Assembly (NCBI GenBank): GCA_900766915.1
Contig: CAAFXE010000387.1
Span: 1-64,000, forward strand
From: Lachnospiraceae bacterium
GTDB lineage: Bacteria > Bacillota > Clostridia > Lachnospirales > Lachnospiraceae
DNA: 64,000 nucleotides
Direction of reading: 5' to 3'
Both the position numbers and the translations under genes were made by a program. Shown piece after piece: positions 7,750 through 15,405 of this stretch. The notes below the pieces were generated by a model. It was not told the DNA's origin and made no database searches. It saw only the letters and a program-made list of their open reading frames with translations. Position 1 is the stretch's first letter. Each line of letters begins with the position of its first letter.

Positions 7750-9849
7750 TTATTCTGCGTCTAAGCCTTCAAATAAGGTTGGTGATGCGCATGCACCGTT
7801 TGCGCAGTCAAGTTCTACTTCAATATCACCTGCAAATACCTGATCATCTTTTCCAAGTGCTCCCGGAATGATGGAGAATGTATTGGAAATACCATCCTGT
7901 GCATCGATGAATGGTAATTTCGCTACAGATGCCATGGATGCTACTGCACCATGAGTATCTCTTCTATGCATTGGGTTTGCTCCCGGAGCAAATGCTTCCC
8001 CTTTCTTACGTCCGTCCGGTGTGGAGCCGGTTGCTTTACCATAAACTACGTTGGATGTGATTGTAAGGATCGATGTTGTCGGGATACCGCCTCTGTAGGT
8101 ATGGTTCTTTCTTACATGCTCCATGAAGGTGTGAACGATTTCACGGGCAATCTCATCAACTCTGTCATCATCGTTACCGAATTTCGGGAAGTCGCCTTCT
8201 ACTTCGTAGTCCACTACGATACCATCTTCGTCACGGATTGTTTTAACTTTTGCATATTTAATTGCTGATAAGGAGTCAGCTACTACGGAAAGTCCGGCAA
8301 TACCTGTTGCGAACCAACGGGTAACATTCTTATCATGAAGAGCCATCTGGATCTTTTCATAGCAGTATTTGTCATGCATATAATGAATGATGTTCAGAGT
8401 ATTTACATATACTTCTGCAAGCCACTGCATCATTGCATCGTACTTTCTCATAACTTCATCATAATCTAAGTATTCAGAAGTAATTGGTGTAAATTCAGGA
8501 CCAACCTGTTTCTTGGAAACCTCGTCCTTACCACCGTTGATCGCGTAAAGCAGACATTTTGCAAGGTTTGCTCTTGCTCCGAAGAACTGCATTTCTTTAC
8601 CGACTCTCATGGAAGATACACAGCATGCAATCGCATAGTCATCACCATGGGTAAATCTCATAAGGTCGTCGTTTTCGTACTGTACAGAAGAAGATTCGAT
8701 AGAAGTCTTTGCACAGAAGCGTTTGAAGTTTTCCGGTAAATGTACAGACCAGAGAACTGTTAAGTTTGGTTCCGGAGCTGCACCTAAGTTGGACAATGTA
8801 TGAAGGTAACGATAAGACATCTTTGTTACCATGTGACGTCCGTCAATACCAACACCGCCGATGGATTCTGTTACCCACTGTGGGTCACCGGAGAATAATG
8901 CATTGTATTCCGGTGTACGTGCGAATTTCACAAGACGCAGCTTCATGATAAAATGGTCAACCATTTCCTGAATCTGTTCTTCTGTGAATACGCCGTTCTT
9001 TAAGTCTCTTTCTGCATAGATGTCAATGAATGTAGAAGTACGTCCCAAGGACATTGCTGCACCATTCTGTTCTTTGACTGCTGCAAGATAACCAAAGTAC
9101 ATCCACTGAATTGCTTCCTGTGTATTGGTAGCCGGAAGGGAAATATCGAATCCGTAGCTTGCTGCCATTTCTTTTAACTGATGTAATGCACGGATCTGTT
9201 CGGATAATTCTTCACGGTCACGAATCACATCAGAATACATTGCAGAACGTGTAGTTCTCTTCTGTTCTTCTTTATCTTCAATGAGGCGGTCTACACCGTA
9301 AAGTGCAACTCGTCTGTAGTCACCGATAATACGTCCACGTCCATAAGCATCCGGAAGACCTGTGATGATATGGCTGGAACGGCAGGCTCTCATTTCCGGT
9401 GTATATACATCAAATACACCTGCATTGTGTGTTTTTCTGTGGACTGTAAAGAATTCACTGACTTCCGGATCTACCTTGTATCCATTATCAGCACAGGCTT
9501 TCTCTGCCATTCTGATACCGCCGTATGGCATTAATGCACGTTTGAATGGCTTGTCAGTCTGAAAGCCTACGATTTTTTCTTTGTCCTTATTTAAATATCC
9601 GGGACCATGAGAAGTGATGGTAGAAATAATCTTTGTGTCCATGTCAAGAACACCGCCCGCTTCTCTTTCCTGTCTTGTTAAATCCATTACCTGATCCCAC
9701 AGATCTAAGGTATCCTGTGTAGGACCTGCAAGGAAACTTTCATCTCCGTCATATGGAGTGTAATTGTGTCTGATAAAGCTTCTTACATTGATTTCGTTGG
9801 CCCATGTGGCTTTTTCAAAGTCATACCAACCCGGATAGTTTCTTCCCAT
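7750..9849 (-). CDS. pflB: Pyruvate formate-lyase catalytic subunit, lacking the C-terminal radical domain
   Basis: 699 aa. The enzyme cleaves pyruvate with CoA to acetyl-CoA and formate. The two adjacent catalytic cysteines lie in DYAIACCVSSMRVG (about residues 400-413). Other family landmarks are RIIGDYRRVALYGVD near residue 178 and TGSTPDGRKKGEAFAPG near residue 610. The protein ends at CANGACASPTLFEGLDAE, with a true TAA stop, where full-length enzymes (about 750-760 aa) continue into the glycyl-radical domain. That domain is encoded by the next gene, then comes pflA. A promoter and a pair of palindromes lie upstream. I see no sign of a sequencing frameshift: the stop is followed by a fresh ribosome binding site and an ATG in a different codon register. 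Confidence 0.93.
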   Translation of the reverse strand: MGRNYPGWYDFEKATWANEINVRSFIRHNYTPYDGDESFLAGPTQDTLDLWDQVMDLTRQEREAGGVLDMDTKIISTITSHGPGYLNKDKEKIVGFQTDKPFKRALMPYGGIRMAEKACADNGYKVDPEVSEFFTVHRKTHNAGVFDVYTPEMRACRSSHIITGLPDAYGRGRIIGDYRRVALYGVDRLIEDKEEQKRTTRSAMYSDVIRDREELSEQIRALHQLKEMAASYGFDISLPATNTQEAIQWMYFGYLAAVKEQNGAAMSLGRTSTFIDIYAERDLKNGVFTEEQIQEMVDHFIMKLRLVKFARTPEYNALFSGDPQWVTESIGGVGIDGRHMVTKMSYRYLHTLSNLGAAPEPNLTVLWSVHLPENFKRFCAKTSIESSSVQYENDDLMRFTHGDDYAIACCVSSMRVGKEMQFFGARANLAKCLLYAINGGKDEVSKKQVGPEFTPITSEYLDYDEVMRKYDAMMQWLAEVYVNTLNIIHYMHDKYCYEKIQMALHDKNVTRWFATGIAGLSVVADSLSAIKYAKVKTIRDEDGIVVDYEVEGDFPKFGNDDDRVDEIAREIVHTFMEHVRKNHTYRGGIPTTSILTITSNVVYGKATGSTPDGRKKGEAFAPGANPMHRRDTHGAVASMASVAKLPFIDAQDGISNTFSIIPGALGKDDQVFAGDIEVELDCANGACASPTLFEGLDAE

Positions 9850-9905
9850 AGATGTTTTCTCCTTTATACATTATATTATAATTTTTGTTTGCCTCTCTGA
9901 TTATT

Positions 9906-9935
9906 ATCATACCTTAAAATCCCCCTGAAAATCAA
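9906..9935 (-). promoter_or_regulatory. Probable pflB promoter
   Basis: On the minus strand, -35 TTGATT (9930-9935) and -10 TATGAT (9906-9911) are 18 bases apart, about 57 bases upstream of the pflB start. The two palindromes at 9954-9996 lie just upstream of the -35 box. Confidence 0.6.
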
Positions 9936-9953
9936 TGTCTCCGGGCCTTAATC

Positions 9954-9996
9954 TTGTACTAAATCAGGTACAAAATGTGTACTAAATCAAGTACAA
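9954..9996. promoter_or_regulatory. Tandem palindromic operator upstream of pflB
   Basis: Two inverted repeats with the same design. Copy 1 (9954-9973) is TTGTAC-N8-GTACAA. Copy 2 (9977-9996) is GTGTAC-N8-GTACAA. Both have near-identical spacers (TAAATCAG and TAAATCAA), and the start-to-start distance is 23 bases. Copy 2 overlaps the last codons and stop of the niaR-like gene. The position just upstream of the pflB -35 suggests an activator or repressor site for the pfl operon. I cannot name the regulator with confidence. Confidence 0.55.
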
Positions 9997-10491
9997 TTCC
10001 AAGGCCTTTTCAATTTTGTCCAAAACCTCTTCTGAGGCCGCCTCCACGGTATGATAATGGATACCGCAGCCGATGATATTTAACGGACCTGATTTACTTT
10101 TCTTTAAGAGTTTACAGAATTCTTCCACTTCTTTTCTGCAGGAAAGCATAAGATTCCCCCGAATCTCTCCATAAATATCATGCTCCACCATCACATCCAG
10201 CACCTTTCCTCCCAGATCTACAATGGTGTTCAGCTCATCCTCTACCTGTTCTGCACTATGGCGTACACAAAAAGTACGGCAAGGTTTTTTCTCTGCCAGA
10301 GGATACAGTAAATATCCTTTGGCAGTTGCAAGAACAGGATAAGCCGTTCGAAGCAGTGTAATATCCTGTACAATGACCTGACGGCTTACACCGGTAAGCT
10401 TTGCCAGTGCACTTCCCGAAACAGGCTCTGTATTTTCTTTAAGATATTCCAAAATTTTGGCTCGACGCCTCTTTCCGTCCATTTTTTCCAT
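9982..10491 (-). CDS. niaR: NiaR-like transcriptional repressor (HTH_11 plus 3H domain)
   Basis: A 169-aa protein with an N-terminal winged helix (about 8-65, SGSALAKLTGVSRQVIVQDI) and a C-terminal 3H domain with conserved histidines in VRHSAEQ, VEHDIYG and GIHYHTVEA. This is the architecture of NiaR (YrxA), which senses nicotinic acid through a metal-bound 3H domain and represses NAD synthesis or niacin uptake genes. No NAD gene is adjacent: it follows a small unknown gene by 24 bases and is followed by pflB. Its 3' end carries one copy of the pflB-side palindrome. Whether it binds that site is unknown. Confidence 0.85.
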   Translation of the reverse strand: MEKMDGKRRRAKILEYLKENTEPVSGSALAKLTGVSRQVIVQDITLLRTAYPVLATAKGYLLYPLAEKKPCRTFCVRHSAEQVEDELNTIVDLGGKVLDVMVEHDIYGEIRGNLMLSCRKEVEEFCKLLKKSKSGPLNIIGCGIHYHTVEAASEEVLDKIEKALELYLI

Positions 10492-10515
10492 ACATGTTCC
10501 ATTCCTTCTTAAACT

Positions 10516-10752
10516 TTATTCCTGAATTTCCACCCATACGGTAAAAATTCCTTCTTCCTCAATGACTTCCGTAACCGTTCCTTCCAATACCTTTAATCTT
10601 TGCTTGGTATTATTTGACATGGCAATTGCTTCGCGGATCGTATAATAATACATGATTCCGGCCATAGTATTTGCAACATCCTCTTTTAAAAGCACATGAT
10701 CTCCGGCTTTCACAAGTCCCGGACGTTCCATTCGAAAATCCATTTTACGCAT
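10516..10752 (-). CDS. Small protein of unknown function upstream of niaR
   Basis: About 78 aa. I choose the ATG at 10752, seven bases after GAGGTG; a GTG nine bases earlier would overlap that site. The protein is soluble and acidic at the C-terminus. GLVKAGDHVLLKEDVANTM and VLEGTVTEVIEEEGIFTVW resemble a small beta-barrel (SH3- or KOW-like) fold. It is probably co-transcribed with the niaR-like gene. I do not recognise the family. Confidence 0.6.
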   Translation of the reverse strand: MRKMDFRMERPGLVKAGDHVLLKEDVANTMAGIMYYYTIREAIAMSNNTKQRLKVLEGTVTEVIEEEGIFTVWVEIQE

Positions 10753-10778
10753 AATTTTCACCTCAAATAAAATATTAC

Positions 10779-10905
10779 GTATCTGTTCAGTACCTTCCAG
10801 ATACGAAGCAAAAATCCATTAAAAATTGCTTCGCAATGGGATTTTTGCTTACAAAACTCGGGATTTTCTTTCGAAAACCCTCGCGGAATAGTGGCTTCTG
10901 AACAG
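10779..10905. repeat. Hairpin-rich extragenic palindromic element
   Basis: This gap between the 78-aa gene and ldhA contains nested inverted repeats. GTATCTG-N12-CAGATAC lies at 10779-10804. A 14-base arm pair (AGCAAAAATCCATT at 10807-10820 with AATGGGATTTTTGCT at 10835-10849) forms a hairpin. A smaller stem lies at 10859-10883. The whole is bounded by CTGTTCAG (10783-10790) and its complement CTGAACAG (10898-10905). A second copy of the first hairpin lies at 14203-14228. The pattern suggests a mobile palindromic repeat (MITE- or REP-like). Confidence 0.5.
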
Positions 10906-11007
10906 TTACAATATAACATAAATGCAGCCTGTTTTTCTCATTATTTTTTAACATTTTTTACAAAATACAATTTTTTTCAGGAAAGGGATTGCAAACCCCA
11001 TCATTTT

Positions 11008-11025
11008 TTGTTATTTTTTTATCAA
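11008..11025. promoter_or_regulatory. Rex-like operator upstream of ldhA
   Basis: TTGTTATTTTTTTATCAA matches the clostridial Rex consensus TTGTTAA-N4-TTAACAA at 12 of 14 defined positions, with the correct 18-base span. It lies 60 bases upstream of the ldhA start. Rex is an NADH-sensing repressor of fermentation genes, so the site suits a lactate dehydrogenase. A weak overlapping promoter can be drawn (TTGCAA, 17 bases, TATTTT). Confidence 0.5.
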
Positions 11026-11085
11026 ACTTATTTACTACAGTTGGAGAAAAAGTTCTCAGCTGACTATGAATTTAGGAGGTTCACT

Positions 11086-12087
11086 ATGAAAGTTGCTTTT
11101 TTCGGAACAAAAGACTATGACAGAATCTGGTTTGGTGCTCTTACGGAAGATACCGGTGAAGGGTCCTATGGAATCGATATTCATTTTATAGAAGCTAATA
11201 TCAATGAAGATACTGCTGTTCTGGCAAAGGATCATGACGCTGTGTGCGGATTTGTTAATTCTGACTTTAGCCGTCCTGTTTTAACGATTCTTCATGACCT
11301 TGGCATTAAGCTTTTACTGCTTCGCTGCGCAGGCTTTAACAATGTAGATTTACAGGCTGCCAAAGAATATGGTATCACCATCTTACGTGTGCCGGGATAT
11401 TCTCCGGAAGCAGTTGCAGAGCATGCCATGGCACTTGCATTAACGACTAACCGCCGTATCCACCGTGCCTACGGAAAGGTAAGAAACAATGACTTTTCTT
11501 TAAGCGGACTTTTAGGACGTAACTTCCATAACGGCGTAGCCGGTGTTGTGGGTACCGGTAAGATTGGGGCTGCTTTTGCAAATATCTGCCGTGGCTTTGG
11601 TATGAGAGTCATTGCCTATGATAAGTACGAAAATCCTGCTTTAAAGGACTTTGTAACCTATGTTTCCTTAGACGAGCTTTTAGAGAAATCCGATTTGATT
11701 TCCCTTCACTGCCCACTGTTCCCGGAAACTTACCATATGATCAACAAAGACAGTATTGCCAAGATGAAAGATACTGTCACACTGGTCAATACTTCCCGAG
11801 GTGCTCTCATTGACACGGAAGATCTGATCGATGCATTACGTGCCAAAAAATTCGCAGGTGTAGGACTGGATGTTTATGAAAACGAAGATGATCTTGTATT
11901 CGAAGACTACTCGTCCGACATTATTGCCAACGAGACAGTGCCAAGACTTCTTGCTTTCCCAAATGTAATGATTACTTCTCACCAGGCATTCTTTACCAGA
12001 GAAGCACTGCAGTCAATTGCAATCACTACCCTGGAAAATGCCTATGCATTCGAGCATGGTCTTCCACTGGATAATATCGTACAGTAG
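11086..12087 (+). CDS. ldhA: D-lactate dehydrogenase (D-2-hydroxyacid dehydrogenase family)
   Basis: 333 aa from the ATG at 11086, which follows TTTAGGAGG by seven bases; the open frame extends further upstream but without a ribosome site. NAD-binding motif GVVGTGKIG lies at about 148-156. Catalytic residues typical of the family are visible: Arg in VNTSRGALIDTEDL, Glu in the GVGLDVYENED region and His in MITSHQAFFT. These fit D-LDH. It reduces pyruvate to D-lactate, regenerating NAD in fermentation. Monocistronic, with a Rex-like site upstream and a strong terminator downstream. Confidence 0.9.
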   Translation: MKVAFFGTKDYDRIWFGALTEDTGEGSYGIDIHFIEANINEDTAVLAKDHDAVCGFVNSDFSRPVLTILHDLGIKLLLLRCAGFNNVDLQAAKEYGITILRVPGYSPEAVAEHAMALALTTNRRIHRAYGKVRNNDFSLSGLLGRNFHNGVAGVVGTGKIGAAFANICRGFGMRVIAYDKYENPALKDFVTYVSLDELLEKSDLISLHCPLFPETYHMINKDSIAKMKDTVTLVNTSRGALIDTEDLIDALRAKKFAGVGLDVYENEDDLVFEDYSSDIIANETVPRLLAFPNVMITSHQAFFTREALQSIAITTLENAYAFEHGLPLDNIVQ

Positions 12088-12099
12088 GTTTTACCTTTC

Positions 12100-12135
12100 A
12101 AAAGCGTGTCTGTTTCACAACGGACACGCTTTTTG
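12100..12135 (+). terminator. Terminator of ldhA
   Basis: AAAGCGTGTCTG and CGGACACGCTTT form a stem of about 11 bp around TTTCACAA, followed by TTTTT. It begins 13 bases after the ldhA stop. Confidence 0.85.
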
Positions 12136-12172
12136 CATACCATAGGATAACTTATATTTTTCGGAGTATGAT

Positions 12173-12913
12173 GTGTCACCTCTTCTGATTGTATTATGTG
12201 CCACCGGCTTCACCTTTTCCATGACTGCCGCCGGAGCTGCCATGGTCTTTTTCTTTAGAAAGGAAATCCCCGATCAGCTTCAAAGGGCTTTCTTAGGTTT
12301 TGCTGCAGGCGTGATGATCGCAGCCTCTGTCTGGTCTTTGCTTATTCCCTCCATAGAAAGAGCCAAAGAACTGGGTCTCGTAAGCTGGATTCCCGCCTCC
12401 TTTGGTTTTCTCCTTGGCGCCCTGTTTTTACTGATCTTAGAAAGGCTCATGCCTCACCTTGCAGGAGATAAGATTCAACTGCTTCCCTCCTCCCATGCCC
12501 TTCGTAAAAATATGCTGTTACTCTTTGCCATCACCCTTCACAATATTCCCGAAGGTATGGCTGTGGGGCTTGCCTGGCCTTTGGCTATAGGCATCGGAAT
12601 CCAGAACTTTCCAGAGGGGGCTGCCGTTTCCCTTCCTTTACGAAAGGGTGGACTTTCCAGAACAAAAGCATTTCTTTTTGGAGCTGCCACCGGGATCGTG
12701 GAACCATTTTTCGGTATCCTGGCCTTTCTCATTGCCAGCCGCATTACCTTATTCATGCCCTGGTTTCTCTCCTTTGCCGCAGGTGCCATGATCTATGTTG
12801 TAGTTGAAGAACTGATTCCTGAAGCCCACTTAGGCGAACGTTCCACTGCGGGAACCATGGGTGTCATCGTCGGTTTTTTAATGATGATGATCCTTGACGT
12901 AGCTTTAGGATAA
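12173..12913 (+). CDS. ZIP-family metal transporter (ZupT-like)
   Basis: A 246-aa membrane protein with eight predicted helices. The metal-binding motifs of ZIP transporters are present: HNIPEGMAVGLAW in helix 4 and QNFPEGAAVSLP in helix 5, then EPFFGILAF. The last motif, VEELIPEAH, is in helix 6-7. The start is a GTG at 12173 seven bases after CGGAG; an overlapping ATG at 12168 is out of frame. ZIP proteins of this GufA/ZupT branch import zinc and other divalent metals. It stands alone between ldhA and a converging hydrolase. Confidence 0.88.
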   Translation: MSPLLIVLCATGFTFSMTAAGAAMVFFFRKEIPDQLQRAFLGFAAGVMIAASVWSLLIPSIERAKELGLVSWIPASFGFLLGALFLLILERLMPHLAGDKIQLLPSSHALRKNMLLLFAITLHNIPEGMAVGLAWPLAIGIGIQNFPEGAAVSLPLRKGGLSRTKAFLFGAATGIVEPFFGILAFLIASRITLFMPWFLSFAAGAMIYVVVEELIPEAHLGERSTAGTMGVIVGFLMMMILDVALG

Positions 12914-12915
12914 AT

Positions 12916-12946
12916 AAAAAAGGGGTGCCACTTTTGTGACATCCCC
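12916..12946 (-). terminator. Terminator of the NlpC/P60 gene
   Basis: On the minus strand GGGGATGTCAC and GTGGCACCCC pair around AAAA and are followed by a T6 run (12916-12921). It lies between two converging genes and has no T tract for plus-strand transcripts. Confidence 0.75.
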
Positions 12947-12992
12947 AAAGTCATGACAATCGAAAGTTCGTAGAGCGTACTTTCAATATGTA

Positions 12993-14183
12993 TTACCAGT
13001 ATCTTCTCACAGTGATTGGTGTTCTGTAATTATATCTGTCTGTTTTAATTCCCGTTTTCTGTGTGCTGGCATGAACCACTCTGCCATTTCCGATGTAAAT
13101 AGCCACGTGGTTTCCATAGTAAATAATATCTCCCGGCAGCATGCTACTGACGGACACTTCCTTTCCGCCATTTGCCTGTGCTGTAGAAACTCTTGGAATA
13201 CTGATTCCAAAATGCTGATGAACTGCCCAGGTAAACCCGGAACAATCCGCACCATTGGTGAGACTTGTCCCGCCGGAGACGTAAGGGTTCCCCACAAACT
13301 GCAGGGCGTAGGCTGCAATCGACGCTCCCAGCGTTCCGTCTCCACCGGAAACCGAGGGCTTAGAACTGGAGCTTTCGCCTGAGGAACCTGTATTTGAGGA
13401 GGACGTTTCCTGATTTTCCTCTTCTTTTGACTCCTCTTTCTTCTGTTCTTCTTTTTTTCTTTCTTCCTCGGCCAGCTTTGCGATCAGAGCATTTTGCTCC
13501 TTAATGGTATTTTGATACTCTTTTGCCTTTGCCTGTGCATTGGCAAGCTCTGTTTCAAAATTTTTTACCTGACTTTTTGCCGAAGCAATCTGTTTGTCCA
13601 GATTTGCCTTATATACAAGCTGGTCTTCCTGCATTTCCAGAAGAGCTTCCTGCTCCTCTTCCAGCTTTTCTTTTGTTTCCTGTGCCTGATTTTTGGTTTC
13701 TTCGTACTCGTTCACTTTTTCTTCATCATACTGGGAAACCTCTCTGGCAAAATCTGCCCGGTTTATCAGGTCCGATATACTTTCCGCTTCCATAATCATG
13801 GAAATCAGATCCATGGTATCCTGTTCATACATATAGCGGATACGAAGCTTCATAGCCTCATACTGTTTCTCCTCCAATTGTTTGAGACTTTCGTATTCAG
13901 CCTGTACTTCATCGATCTCAGCCTGTTTACTTTCCAGGTCTGCCTCCAAAAGCTCCAGGCTCAGCATGGTTTCCACCAGATCTTCATTTAGATTATTGAT
14001 TTGCGAGCGAACCTGCTTTCTCTTGGACTCGATGACAGAAATACTTTTATTAATTTCATTTAATTGATTTTGCGTCTCTGTCTGCTGCTGTTTTACATCA
14101 CTGACAGAAGCTGCCGCTGACGAAAACACATTTCCAAAAAGCAGGCTTCCTGCAAGAAGCAGACACAGGATTTTTTTCTTCAT
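12993..14183 (-). CDS. Secreted NlpC/P60 peptidoglycan hydrolase with coiled-coil domain (PcsB/CwlO-like)
   Basis: 396 aa. Residues 1-26 are a signal peptide ending ASA/AAA. A long coiled coil (about 30-240) follows, then a low-complexity Ser/Lys/Glu linker (about 240-285) and an NlpC/P60 domain (about 290-396). The catalytic cysteine is in NGADCSGFTWAV, the histidine in YYGNHVAIYIGNGRVVHAS, and a third polar residue follows. Proteins of this layout (CwlO, PcsB) cut cell-wall peptides and are often held inactive by the coiled coil until FtsEX-type complexes activate them. A short hairpin repeat lies in the 5' leader. Confidence 0.9.
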   Translation of the reverse strand: MKKKILCLLLAGSLLFGNVFSSAAASVSDVKQQQTETQNQLNEINKSISVIESKRKQVRSQINNLNEDLVETMLSLELLEADLESKQAEIDEVQAEYESLKQLEEKQYEAMKLRIRYMYEQDTMDLISMIMEAESISDLINRADFAREVSQYDEEKVNEYEETKNQAQETKEKLEEEQEALLEMQEDQLVYKANLDKQIASAKSQVKNFETELANAQAKAKEYQNTIKEQNALIAKLAEEERKKEEQKKEESKEEENQETSSSNTGSSGESSSSKPSVSGGDGTLGASIAAYALQFVGNPYVSGGTSLTNGADCSGFTWAVHQHFGISIPRVSTAQANGGKEVSVSSMLPGDIIYYGNHVAIYIGNGRVVHASTQKTGIKTDRYNYRTPITVRRYW

Positions 14184-14202
14184 ATGTAATACTTCTCCTT
14201 AA

Positions 14203-14228
14203 GTATCTGTTCAGTACTTTTCAGATAC
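14203..14228. repeat. Second copy of the GTATCTG hairpin repeat
   Basis: GTATCTG and CAGATAC flank a 12-base loop TTCAGTACTTTT. Arms, loop length and most of the loop match the copy at 10779-10804. Both lie about 20-30 bases upstream of a minus-strand start codon, just before its ribosome binding site. Confidence 0.55.
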
Positions 14229-14265
14229 AAGTATAGGGCAACCCAGGACAAATGTAAACCAATAA

Positions 14266-15135
14266 CTAGATTTCTTTGACGTACTTTTTAATGACCTCAA
14301 TCATTTTGGCCACTGCCGGAGAAATTGTCTGAAAATTATTGACTGCAAGTCCGATCTCCCGATAACAGTCCTCCTCCATGGGATACCATTTTACATTTCC
14401 GCCTTTATTCATCAAAAGCTCGGGCAGAATACAGATGCCCATGCCTGCTTCCACCATGGCAATGGTAGACATATCATCTACCACATGACAATAGGTAGAA
14501 GGCTCAATATCATGCATTTTCAGCACTCTCTGAACATCTGCATCACAGCTTTGCCACTGGGTCACAAATCTGTGATTACGCATTTCCTCAAAGGTGATGT
14601 ATTTTTCATGAACAGGTTTAAAACTTTTTGGTACCACACAAAGTAACCGGTCACAATAAAGAGGTGTATAATCAAACCCTTCTGAATCCACACCGGAAAG
14701 GATACTAAGATCAATGGTTCCGTTTTTGAGCCACTCCACAAGATCGGCATAGGTTCCCTGAAAGATTTCAATGCGGATATTTGGAAAGGTGCTCTGAAAC
14801 CGTTTCACAATTTGGGGAATCCAGGTGCTGCAGGCACTGTTAAATCCTCCAAGCTTCACAGTTCCTTTTTCCAGGCCCTGAATGGAGGCAACCATCTGAT
14901 GAAGTGCTTCCTCGCTTCTAAGTACTCCACGAACATAAGGCAATAAAAGCTCTCCGTGACTGGTCAGCACAGTCTCCTGTTTTCCCCTGACAAACAAAGA
15001 AAAACCAATCTCTTTTTCCATAGCGGATATGGCATGACTGACTGCAGAAGGCGTCATATTTAAACATCCGGAAGCCTTCTGAAAGCTTTTCTCCCGTACA
15101 ACAGTTTCAAAAATCTCATAGGTAAATAAAGTCAT
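14266..15135 (-). CDS. LysR-family transcriptional regulator
   Basis: 289 aa. An N-terminal winged helix (about 1-60; VREKSFQKASGCLNMTPSAVSHAIS) is followed by a periplasmic-binding-like effector domain (about 90-289) with GIVILPELL-type residues (GICILPELLMN). Targets are unknown. LysR regulators often control a divergent neighbour, but the divergent side here holds no protein gene, only a possible short transcript (15222-15365). Confidence 0.85.
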   Translation of the reverse strand: MTLFTYEIFETVVREKSFQKASGCLNMTPSAVSHAISAMEKEIGFSLFVRGKQETVLTSHGELLLPYVRGVLRSEEALHQMVASIQGLEKGTVKLGGFNSACSTWIPQIVKRFQSTFPNIRIEIFQGTYADLVEWLKNGTIDLSILSGVDSEGFDYTPLYCDRLLCVVPKSFKPVHEKYITFEEMRNHRFVTQWQSCDADVQRVLKMHDIEPSTYCHVVDDMSTIAMVEAGMGICILPELLMNKGGNVKWYPMEEDCYREIGLAVNNFQTISPAVAKMIEVIKKYVKEI

Positions 15136-15186
15136 GGCCTTCTCCTTAGATGATTTTTTTTCATGTATAACATGAAAATATTGAGT

Positions 15187-15366
15187 TTTACTTCATCTCA
15201 AGTTTACTATATAATACAAACATAAGCAAGACAAAGTTCTTCCTCAGGGGGCAATGGTCTTCGACGATTGTCCCCGCTTCACATAATTAGCGTTTTATTC
15301 ACAATTTCATTTATCCTAAAAGTATTCAGAGAAAAAGCACTTCCTTTTACAGAAGTGCTTTTTTTC
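15187..15366 (+). ncRNA. Possible small RNA divergent from the LysR gene
   Basis: The 270-base gap 15136-15405 has no convincing protein gene. On the plus strand there is a -10 TATAAT (15210-15215) with a weak -35 TTTACT 17 bases upstream. Next comes a stem of GGGGGCAAT with ATTGTCCCC (about 15248-15279), then a strong terminator hairpin AAAGCACTTC/GAAGTGCTTT ending in T7 (15334-15365). Together these could define a transcript of about 145 nt. The same hairpin also serves minus-strand spoIIIAH transcripts, so the terminator alone does not prove the RNA. Confidence 0.3.
15332..15366. terminator. Bidirectional terminator after spoIIIAH
   Basis: The 10-bp stem AAAGCACTTC/GAAGTGCTTT has a loop CTTTTACA. 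The plus side ends in T7 and the minus side in T5. It lies 40 bases past the spoIIIAH stop. Confidence 0.8.
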
Positions 15367-15405
15367 CTGCCTTTCAGGCTTTAAAAAATCACGCAAAACT
15401 GCTCT

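Noticed and set aside
10891..11085. N-terminal extension of the D-LDH frame
   Set aside because: It begins inside the palindromic repeat, has low-complexity Phe/Tyr-rich sequence and no ribosome site. The AGGAGG site and family alignment fix the start at 11086.
13494..13991. Plus-strand hydrophobic open frame of 165 codons
   Set aside because: Antisense to the coiled coil of the NlpC/P60 protein; Lys/Glu codons read as Phe/Leu on the other strand.
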